Assembly (NCBI GenBank): GCA_016776605.1
Contig: JADHTB010000032.1
Location: 1 to 37,779, forward strand
Length of the DNA: 37,779 bases
Direction: 5' to 3'
DNA from: Alphaproteobacteria bacterium
GTDB lineage: Bacteria > Pseudomonadota > Alphaproteobacteria > GCA-2731375
The position numbers and the translations under genes were made by a program. Below the pieces are notes generated by a model, which was given only the letters and a program-made list of their open reading frames with translations, was not told the origin of the DNA and did no database searches. Positions within the stretch are counted from its first letter, which is position 1; each line of letters starts with the position of its first letter. Shown piece by piece: positions 32,160-37,779 of the stretch.

Positions 32160-33848
32160 CTAACCCTGCATGGTTTCGCCGCCCTGAACGACCACTTCCA
32201 GCAAAGTCGGTCCGTCGCGGCCATTGGCCGCCTGGAATGCCGTTTCGAAGGCTTCACCGGTTTCGATGCGCTCTGCCTGCATACCCAGGGAACGGGCCAG
32301 ATCAGCAAATTCGATGGCTGGATCCTTGAAATCCATGGCAATGAACTGATCATTGCCGTGGAAAGCCAGCAATCGTTCTTTGATAATCCGATAGCCGCCA
32401 TTATTGGCGATGACAAAGGTGATCGGTAGTTTCAAATGAGCCGCCGTCCAGAGGGCCTGAATGCCGTACATGGCGCTGCCATCGCCAAGCACCGCAACCA
32501 CGCGGCGTTCCGGGTGAGCAATCTGGATGCCGAGGGCAGCCGCGATGCCCCAGCCGATACCGCCGCTGGCATTCCCGAAATAGCCATAGCGGTCGCGGAT
32601 GGCCAAGAAATTCAGCAGGCAGCGGGTGCTGACAATGCCTTCATCGACGACGATAGCGTCATCGGGCAGTAAATCCACCAGACGCATCATCAGCCAATCG
32701 GGCTCGATCGGGCTGGCTGCGGCCATCTCGGCGAATTTGGCCCGCGATGCCTCGCGCTGCACGGACCAGTTGCCCGCCGCCACGGCCGCCAGGGACGTCT
32801 TGGCCCGGTCTTTCAAGTCCGGGCCACCGCGCGCCGACAGGAACGGCAGCAACGCCGCGACGGTTTCCTTAACATCGCCGCGCAAAGCCAGTTCCACCGC
32901 ATGGTTCTTGCCCATCTCCCAATCGCGCTGGCCGATCTGGATCACGGCCAGATCGGCGGGCAAGGGATCGATCTCGCTATACACCGACATGCGCAGCAGA
33001 TCGGCACCCAGGCATATCAGCAAATCATGCGAGGACAGCACATCGCGGACATAACCCTGGTTTCGGTTCAGGCTACCCATAAAGGCGGGATGTTCGGAGG
33101 GAAAATGCGCGCCGTCATTGACGGTCTGCTGATAAACCGGCGCGCCCAGCATTTCGGCCAGTTGGGCTGCTTCCCCGAAAGCATCGGAGGCAATGATCTC
33201 GTGCCCGGCGATGATAACCGGACGCTGCGCCTGTAAAAGCCGCGCCGCCAGACTTTCCAGGCTGGCATCCGAGGGGCGCGATGCCGCATCAACCCGGGTG
33301 CTTTCGCCCAAATCAATGGCCGCTTCCATATTCAGAATATCGCCGGGCAGGGAAATGAACACCGGCCCGGTGGGCGGGGTCAGCGCTATTTTTGCCGCCC
33401 GCCGCATGATCATCGGCAGGTCTTCAAGGCGGTTGACCTCGACCGCCCATTTCACCAACGGCGCGGCGATGGGCACCAGGGGCGCATACAACAGCGGCTC
33501 CTTCAGGCCGTGGCCCTGCTCCTGCTGGCCAGCGGTGATGATCAGGGGCGAACCGGAAAAATTGGCGGTATACAGCGCGCCCATGGCATTGCCCAGGCCC
33601 GGGGCCACGTGCACATTGACTGCCGCTATTTTGCCCGAGGCCCGGGCATAACCGTCGGCCATGGCGACAACGACGGATTCCTGCAAGCCAAGAACATAGC
33701 TGATGTCCGATTGCTGGGTCATGGCATGCATGATGGGCAATTCCGTGGTTCCGGGATTACCAAACAAACGCGTGACGCCTTCGTCCTTCAACAGGGCCAG
33801 AAAGGCGCTGCGGCCGGTAATGGAATTACGTTTATTTTCGTTACTCAT
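32160..33848 (-). CDS. ThDP-dependent enzyme (benzoylformate decarboxylase-like)
   Basis: A 562-residue thiamine-diphosphate enzyme. The N-terminal domain has LFGNPGTTELPIM near residue 28, the catalytic glutamate Glu-57 in LQES, and NVHVAPGLGNAMGAL (His-80). The C-terminal ThDP motif is GDGSAMYGIQ followed by NNGG. The plan is closest to benzoylformate decarboxylase, where His-70 corresponds to His-80, but Ser-26 of that enzyme is replaced by Thr-34 and I find no counterpart of its His-281. Glyoxylate carboligase is excluded by Glu-57. A 2-keto acid is the likely substrate. It lies 61 bases downstream of the GlxR-like gene and is probably cotranscribed. Confidence 0.82.
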   Translation of the reverse strand: MSNENKRNSITGRSAFLALLKDEGVTRLFGNPGTTELPIMHAMTQQSDISYVLGLQESVVVAMADGYARASGKIAAVNVHVAPGLGNAMGALYTANFSGSPLIITAGQQEQGHGLKEPLLYAPLVPIAAPLVKWAVEVNRLEDLPMIMRRAAKIALTPPTGPVFISLPGDILNMEAAIDLGESTRVDAASRPSDASLESLAARLLQAQRPVIIAGHEIIASDAFGEAAQLAEMLGAPVYQQTVNDGAHFPSEHPAFMGSLNRNQGYVRDVLSSHDLLICLGADLLRMSVYSEIDPLPADLAVIQIGQRDWEMGKNHAVELALRGDVKETVAALLPFLSARGGPDLKDRAKTSLAAVAAGNWSVQREASRAKFAEMAAASPIEPDWLMMRLVDLLPDDAIVVDEGIVSTRCLLNFLAIRDRYGYFGNASGGIGWGIAAALGIQIAHPERRVVAVLGDGSAMYGIQALWTAAHLKLPITFVIANNGGYRIIKERLLAFHGNDQFIAMDFKDPAIEFADLARSLGMQAERIETGEAFETAFQAANGRDGPTLLEVVVQGGETMQG

Positions 33849-33909
33849 GATAAAGTTCTATTCCCCTAGAAATTCTTGGTCGGACGCCTGACGCTGGATC
33901 AAATGCCCA

Positions 33910-34809
33910 CTATGACCTGCCCGTAGAAGCAACCTTGCAGGCCGCCAATTCCTCCAGAATGGTGATGACGGCACTGTGATCCGCCGTTGCCATGCCGCGG
34001 GCGTTCAAGGCGTTGTAAAGACTTTCCGCCGTGGCCGCCAGAGGCAGAACAACGCCCAGGTCCCGTGCCGCCGACAGCGCCACGTTCAGATCCTTTTGCT
34101 GCAATTCGGCGCGAAAGCCTGGTTCGAAATTACCCGCCAGCATGCGGGCGCCATGGTTCTCCAGGATCATCGAGGATGCCGCGCCGCCCATCAGTGCCTG
34201 ACGCACGCGGGCGGGGTCGGCACCGGCCTTGGCGGCCAGGACCAGGGCCTCCGCCACCGCCTGTACGGTGACGCCGACAATAATCTGATTGGCGGCCTTG
34301 CAAACCTGGCCATCGCCGTTGCGGGTACCGATCAAAGTCACCGTACCACCCATCAACGCGAACAGCGGCTGGGCGCGGTCAAAGGCGTCCTGGGGACCAC
34401 CGGCCATAATCGTCAACGTGGCATTCTGCGCACCCACGCTGCCACCGGAAACCGGGGCATCGAGATAAAGGCAGCCGAGATCATTAATGCGGGCGGCGAA
34501 AGCGGTGGTCGCGGTCGGAGAGATGGAGCTCATATCGATTACCAGTTGACCCGGCTGCAAACCCTCGGCGACGCCATGAGGGCCGAACAGCGCTGCCTCT
34601 ACGTCCGGGGTATCCGGCACCATGAGGATTATCACCTCGACCTGTTCCGTCACGGCCCGGCCGCTATCGCAGGCTATGGCGCCACCTTGTAGCAATGCCG
34701 CCGGCAAGGCCGGCGCCAAATCATGGAGATAGAGTTCGTAGCCCGCTTTTTGTAGATGCCCCGCCATGGGCGCCCCCATGATCCCCAATCCGATAAAGCC
34801 CACCTTCAT
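33910..34809 (-). CDS. GlxR-like 2-hydroxy-3-oxopropionate reductase (beta-hydroxyacid dehydrogenase)
   Basis: A 299-residue NAD(P)-dependent oxidoreductase of the 3-hydroxyisobutyrate dehydrogenase superfamily. Motifs are FIGLGIMGAPMAGHL (5-19), MVPDTP, DMSSISP, DAPVSGGSVGA (118-128) and GDGQVCKAANQII with catalytic Lys-171. SKAGADP-like KAGADPARVRQALMGG and FRAELQQKDLNVAL match tartronate semialdehyde reductase (GlxR/GarR) most closely. That enzyme reduces tartronate semialdehyde to glycerate, but the neighbouring ThDP gene is not a glyoxylate carboligase, so the pathway is uncertain. GAGGAG precedes the ATG. First gene of a two-gene operon. Confidence 0.88.
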   Translation of the reverse strand: MKVGFIGLGIMGAPMAGHLQKAGYELYLHDLAPALPAALLQGGAIACDSGRAVTEQVEVIILMVPDTPDVEAALFGPHGVAEGLQPGQLVIDMSSISPTATTAFAARINDLGCLYLDAPVSGGSVGAQNATLTIMAGGPQDAFDRAQPLFALMGGTVTLIGTRNGDGQVCKAANQIIVGVTVQAVAEALVLAAKAGADPARVRQALMGGAASSMILENHGARMLAGNFEPGFRAELQQKDLNVALSAARDLGVVLPLAATAESLYNALNARGMATADHSAVITILEELAACKVASTGRS

Positions 34810-34839
34810 GCCGCACTCCTCTGCCGCCAGTTCATGTGC

Positions 34840-34854
34840 GATGAAAATTTCATC
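34840..34854. promoter_or_regulatory. Inverted repeat upstream of the GlxR-like gene
   Basis: GATGAAA-A-TTTCATC has 7-bp arms and lies 31 bp before the ATG at 34809, immediately beyond the terminator of the neighbouring putative small RNA. An operator is plausible; the regulator is unknown. Confidence 0.35.
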
Positions 34855-34858
34855 CGGG

Positions 34859-34950
34859 AAAAAAACAGGGGACCGCCAAAAATTTTTGGCGATCCCCTAG
34901 CGTCATTTTTTATTTTTGCCTCAACCTGTCAGACTCGCGTCTGTAGGGGG
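34859..34950 (-). ncRNA. Putative small RNA A (about 90 nt) with CCUCC motif
   Basis: On the minus strand the predicted RNA opens with CCUCCCCCU. It then forms CAGAC-GCGA-GUCUG (34943-34930, a GNRA tetraloop), followed by an A-rich linker. It ends in a long stem AGGGGAUCGCCAAAAA paired with UUUUUGGCGGUCCCCU (34898-34867; one mismatched pair) and a U-tract (34865-34859). No ORF is present. The 5' CCUCC stretch could pair with Shine-Dalgarno sites. It may also serve as the leader of the downstream GlxR-like gene. Confidence 0.5.
34867..34898 (-). terminator. Intrinsic terminator of small RNA A
   Basis: Sixteen-base arms with a single mismatch (AGGGGAyCGCCAAAAA on each strand) are followed on the minus strand by G and seven T. 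On the plus strand the tail is CATTTTTTATTTTT after a few bases, so weaker plus-strand termination is also possible. Confidence 0.8.
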
Positions 34951-34955
34951 AGGAC

Positions 34956-34983
34956 TCTATGTTCCATAACCAGCTTTGGTCAA
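34956..34983 (-). promoter_or_regulatory. Possible promoter of small RNA A
   Basis: TTGACC (34983-34978), a 16-base spacer and CATAGA (34961-34956) on the minus strand. The -35 is good and the -10 matches only in the central ATA, so an alternative sigma factor cannot be excluded. Confidence 0.35.
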
Positions 34984-35080
34984 GTGGGAAAATTGAGCTG
35001 TGGTAAATTCAATCTGGACGGCCATTCGCACCCGCATCAGCGCACCAGTATGGCCGAAAACCGGTGTTTAGCCATAAGCC

Positions 35081-35112
35081 AAAAAAAAGAGCCGCCCGTT
35101 TGGGGGCGGCTC
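35081..35112 (-). terminator. Intrinsic terminator of small RNA B
   Basis: A perfect 9-bp stem GAGCCGCCC/GGGCGGCTC (35112-35104 with 35097-35089) with a six-base loop is followed on the minus strand by eight T (35088-35081). It has no plus-strand T-tract, so it must end a minus-strand transcript starting to its right, where no protein gene is present. Confidence 0.9.
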
Positions 35113-35185
35113 CGAGTCAACAGGGAGGCGTCAACAGACTGGAATAATCCAATCCGCGACGATGACAGGGTGTACGTGTCATCAC
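35081..35185 (-). ncRNA. Putative small RNA B (about 105 nt) with CCUCC motif
   Basis: On the minus strand a 5' hairpin GATGACA-N9-TGTCATC (35183-35161) is followed by a short stem TGGA-TTAT-TCCA. Then comes a single-stranded GCCTCCC framed by two copies of CTGTTGAC (35137-35130 and 35123-35116), and a strong terminator. TATAAG (35091-35086 offset, i.e. 35191-35186) with TTATTA 17 bases upstream (35214-35209) is a plausible promoter. No ORF is visible. It shares its plan with small RNA A: same strand, CCUCC stretch, GC-rich terminator. Confidence 0.5.
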
Positions 35186-35247
35186 CTTATAATCTAGCGA
35201 GGAAGTGTTAATAATTTGCTAACGACTAGGCTGTATGGATCATTTTT

Positions 35248-35279
35248 AGTTTCGAGCACATAACGAGTGCAACGAAACT
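35248..35279. promoter_or_regulatory. Interrupted inverted repeat upstream of the ChaN-like gene
   Basis: AGTTTCG...CGAAACT outer arms (7 bp) enclose GCAC-ATAACGA-GTGC inner arms (4 bp). It could be an operator or an RNA hairpin and lies about 120 bp before the ChaN-like start. The remaining bases to 35397 show no recognised element. Confidence 0.4.
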
Positions 35280-35397
35280 CAAATGCGCCACAATAGCGGA
35301 CGACCGCGGAGCGGAAGAGGGATAACGCCGGGATGCCAATATTATTGCTTGTCAGGCTTGCCCTTTCTGGTGCCGCGGCCCAGGCCCGCGCGTGACT

Positions 35398-36627
35398 ATG
35401 CTGCCTAGAATTCTGTGTGGGTTGCTACTTCTTAGTCTAGGTAGCTGTACCTGGCTGGAAGAGAATGTTCCACTGCCCAGCGTCGAAAAGCTGGTAGCCC
35501 TGACGGAACGGGACGCAACCTGGCAATCGTCCCTATCACAACATCACCACCTGGTCGGGCGGATCTGGCGCCCGGGAGATGGCAGTTTTGTTGATCAGAA
35601 AACCCTGGCAGCCGATTTGGCCAGATCAGCTTATATTTTGTTGGGAGAGAAGCACGACAACCCCGATCATCATTTGTTGCAGGCCCGCCTGATCCGCAGC
35701 CTGACGGCTCTTGGCCGGCGCCCGGCGGTGGTGTGGGAGATGATCCCCGAATTCCGGCAACAAATTCTAAACAGTTATTGGGCGAAATATTCTCGCGATG
35801 CCGCGGCCCTTGGCGGAACCCTGGGATGGGATGTCAGCGGCTGGCCGGCCTGGAGCATGTACCAACCCATAGCCAAGGCGGCCATGGCGGCCCATCTGCC
35901 AATGTACGCCGCCGGTCTGTCGAAGGCGTCGGTACGGACCCTGGCCCGTGGCAAACCATCATTTGCGTTTGCTAAACGCCAACGCAGCCTGGGCCTGGAC
36001 AGACCCTTGCCCAAGGTTTTGCGGCTGCGCAGCCTTGAACAATTGTATCAAGCCCATTGTGGCTTGATGCCGCGGGATGCCCTCGGCCCCCTGCTGAACG
36101 TTCAACGGGCCAGAGATGCGGTAATGGCGGAACATATGCTGGCCAGCAGCCTCGATGACGGCGCCCTGTTAATCGCCGGAACCGGCCATGTGCGCAAGGA
36201 TTTGGGCGTGCCGATATTCCTGGCCCGCCACCAGCCGAACGTTCGGATCACCACCGTGGCATTCATGGAGGTTCAGGAAGGCGTTTTGGATCCCAGCGAA
36301 TATGCGGAAAGTTTCTCAGCCTCGGCGGTGCCCTTTGACTATGTCTGGTTTACGCCCCGGGCCGATGACGAGGACCATTGCGCCAAGCTAAGGAAAAACT
36401 GGCAAAAGCCGGAAGCTATGAATACGGACGCTACCGCTGACCCGTCAACTAAACCTTCCGGGGCGCCGGGGGAAACGCCGGCAGAGACACCAGCCATAGC
36501 TCCAACCGTAGCGCCCGCAGAAGCACCGGAGGCGCCGGAGGCGGCGAAAACGACGGAAACTCCAGAAGCGCCGGTAAAAGACCTGCCGGTCCCCAAATCA
36601 TCGGCCCCGCCGCCGGCCAAGCCCTAA
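35398..36627 (+). CDS. ChaN-like (DUF399) lipoprotein with Pro/Ala/Thr-rich tail
   Basis: A 409-residue lipoprotein with lipobox LGSC (Cys-17). The ChaN domain runs from about residue 45 to 305: GRIWRPGDGSFVDQ, then ILLGEKHDNPDHH (80-92), VVWEMIP, LGWDVSGWPAW and LIAGTGHVRKDLGVP. ChaN-type proteins bind haem or are linked to iron uptake in some bacteria, and the two His-rich loops fit this. From about residue 345 the chain is a low-complexity tail of Pro, Ala, Thr and Glu, probably an envelope spacer. The ATG at 35398 is preferred over the GTG at 35392 because it begins the signal peptide. Confidence 0.85.
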   Translation: MLPRILCGLLLLSLGSCTWLEENVPLPSVEKLVALTERDATWQSSLSQHHHLVGRIWRPGDGSFVDQKTLAADLARSAYILLGEKHDNPDHHLLQARLIRSLTALGRRPAVVWEMIPEFRQQILNSYWAKYSRDAAALGGTLGWDVSGWPAWSMYQPIAKAAMAAHLPMYAAGLSKASVRTLARGKPSFAFAKRQRSLGLDRPLPKVLRLRSLEQLYQAHCGLMPRDALGPLLNVQRARDAVMAEHMLASSLDDGALLIAGTGHVRKDLGVPIFLARHQPNVRITTVAFMEVQEGVLDPSEYAESFSASAVPFDYVWFTPRADDEDHCAKLRKNWQKPEAMNTDATADPSTKPSGAPGETPAETPAIAPTVAPAEAPEAPEAAKTTETPEAPVKDLPVPKSSAPPPAKP

Positions 36628-36628
36628 A

Positions 36629-36823
36629 TCAGGTCTTGAATACGGCGTCCGCGACCCCGCGGGCAGATTGTTTGCCATCAATGGCGGCACGCGCACGGAC
36701 AATTTCCGTCTCCATCTCGGCAATATAGTCTTGCAACTGCTCAACGGACATGATTTGCAGGTCGGGCTTACCTGCCGGTTTTCCGGAGGTATTCAGGGGC
36801 GGTTCCAAATCGTCGGTATCCAT
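36629..36823 (-). CDS. DUF1192 family protein
   Basis: A 64-residue acidic protein. It starts MDTDDLEPP and contains the family core MSVEQLQDYIAEMETEIVRARAAI (split: MSVEQLQDYIAEMETEI, VRARAAI), a predicted helix, and ends ADAVFK. DUF1192 is a small alphaproteobacterial family of unknown function. The ATG at 36823 follows GAGAGGGA and matches the family start; a longer frame to 36853 would include the ribosome site. It converges with the ChaN-like gene (one base between stops) and diverges from the quinone oxidoreductase, a neighbour often seen beside DUF1192 as far as I recall. Confidence 0.88.
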   Translation of the reverse strand: MDTDDLEPPLNTSGKPAGKPDLQIMSVEQLQDYIAEMETEIVRARAAIDGKQSARGVADAVFKT

Positions 36824-36904
36824 TGTTCCCTCTCGACATCGCCACGTGTCCAAAGCACATTAGACCAATAGTTTAACCCATCTGCAAACGAATGAGAGCA
36901 GCCC

Positions 36905-37779
36905 ATGACCGCCTTGCCGGAAAGCATGACCGCAATTGAAATCGCCACCTTCGGCCCGCCGGAAGGGCTGCAACCGGCCGCGCGGCCGACGCCGCGGCCC
37001 GGCCATGGCGAAGTGCTGATCAAAGTCGCCGCCGCCGGGATCAACCGTCCCGATGTGATGCAACGCACCGGCAACTATCCGCCGCCGCCCGGCGCGCCGG
37101 ATATTCCGGGCCTGGAAGTCGCGGGCGAAGTTGTGCTGGTTGGTCCCGGGGTCGATACCATTGCCCTGGGTGACAGGGTTTGCGCCCTGGTGGCGGGCGG
37201 CGGCTATGCCGAATATTGCGTAGCCCCCGCCGCCCTATGCCTTCCCGTGCCAGGCCCTTTGAGCATGGCAGAGGCCGCCGCGTTGCCCGAAACGTTCTTT
37301 ACGGTTTGGACGAACGTCTTTCAACGGGGCGGCTTGCAAGGCGGGGAAAGCATTTTAATCCATGGCGGCTCTTCCGGGATCGGCACCACGGCAATTCAAT
37401 TGGCACGCGCGTTCGGTGCCCGTGTATTCGCCACCGCCGGCAATCAGGACAAATGCCGGGCCTGCGAAGAACTGGGCGCGGAACGCGCGATCAACTACCG
37501 CGACGAGGACTTCGCCGCCGTGATAGCGGAGATGACGGGGGGTGAAGGGGTCGATCTGATTCTGGATATGGTGGGGGGCGATTATTTCAAACCCAATCTG
37601 GCCTGTCTGGCGGTGGAGGGGCGTCTGGTGCAAATTGCCACGCTACACGGACCAAAGGTGCCCGACTTTTCCATCCTACCGATCATGATCAAGCGTCTGA
37701 CCGTGACCGGATCCACCCTGCGGCCACGCACCGTCGCGCAAAAGGCGGTCATCGCGGATCAACTGCGGGCCCGGGTTTG
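36905..37779 (+). CDS. PIG3-family NAD(P)H quinone oxidoreductase (3' end beyond window)
   Basis: At least 291 residues of a zinc-independent medium-chain dehydrogenase/reductase. The N-terminal GroES-like part has VLIKVAAAGINRPDVMQRTG (39-58), YPPPPGAPDIPGLEVAGEV (split) and GGGYAEYC. The Rossmann part has LPETFFTVW (128-136), HGGSSGIGTTAIQLA (153-167) and VDLILDMVGG. This pattern is that of the PIG3-type quinone oxidoreductases, which reduce quinones with NADPH. The frame is open to the window end and lacks roughly the last 30-40 residues. ATG 36926 is an alternative start with a better ribosome site (GGAAAG). Confidence 0.9.
   Translation, partial: MTALPESMTAIEIATFGPPEGLQPAARPTPRPGHGEVLIKVAAAGINRPDVMQRTGNYPPPPGAPDIPGLEVAGEVVLVGPGVDTIALGDRVCALVAGGGYAEYCVAPAALCLPVPGPLSMAEAAALPETFFTVWTNVFQRGGLQGGESILIHGGSSGIGTTAIQLARAFGARVFATAGNQDKCRACEELGAERAINYRDEDFAAVIAEMTGGEGVDLILDMVGGDYFKPNLACLAVEGRLVQIATLHGPKVPDFSILPIMIKRLTVTGSTLRPRTVAQKAVIADQLRARV

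Noticed and set aside
32160..33848. Glyoxylate carboligase, suggested by the neighbouring GlxR-like gene
   Set aside because: The protein has the catalytic Glu-57 that carboligase lacks and is about 30 residues shorter.

Overview
The window looks like a chromosomal segment of a GC-rich alphaproteobacterium, probably Rhodospirillales-like. The signs are an argH-lptM-lysA-TIGR02302 operon, a DUF1192 protein, PleC/DivJ-style PAS kinases, EttA, and MlaA/MlaC as a gene pair. The assignment rests on gene content and motifs read by eye; no database search was possible. No rRNA, tRNA, CRISPR array or intact transposon was seen.

Layout. (1) 1-950: a phage-type terminase small subunit runs off the left edge. 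To its right lie a 101-bp hairpin repeat and a probable small RNA gene with its own promoter and terminator. (2) 950-6312, minus strand: amino-acid and envelope operon argH, lptM, lysA, TIGR02302 membrane protein. (3) 6341-8394, plus strand: TlpA-like thioredoxin, PhyH-type dioxygenase and secreted YHS protein. (4) 8403-10829, minus strand: PepSY protein, OmpR-type regulator and histidine kinase in overlapping frames, headed by a PhoP-box-like direct repeat. (5) 10984-12663: ettA. (6) 12664-18500: a likely accessory stretch. It holds an isoprenylcysteine-methyltransferase-like gene bracketed by a duplicated ettA 3' end, then a divergent pair of FAD oxidoreductase and five-PAS hybrid kinase, and ends in half a hairpin repeat. 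(7) 18521-22510: mlaA-mlaC divergent from an orphan PAS kinase. (8) 22541-25682: metY-type sulfhydrylase plus alpha/beta hydrolase, divergent from a TauD-family dioxygenase. (9) 25822-32104, plus strand: FIST sensor protein, class III nucleotide cyclase, amidase, dihaem cytochrome c, a second full hairpin repeat and a Sel1-repeat protein. (10) 32160-34809, minus strand: ThDP enzyme with a GlxR-like reductase. (11) 34859-35185: two tandem putative small RNAs on the minus strand, each with an intrinsic terminator and a CCUCC (anti-Shine-Dalgarno) stretch. (12) 35398 to the end: ChaN-like lipoprotein, DUF1192 protein and a PIG3-type quinone oxidoreductase cut by the right edge.

The most interesting items are not large ORFs. 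They are three putative small RNA genes, a structured 101-bp repeat whose two full copies differ by compensating base-pair changes, the FIST-cyclase gene pair, and the methyltransferase segment inserted beside ettA. Start sites were chosen from Shine-Dalgarno spacing and family N-termini, and several differ from the longest possible frame.
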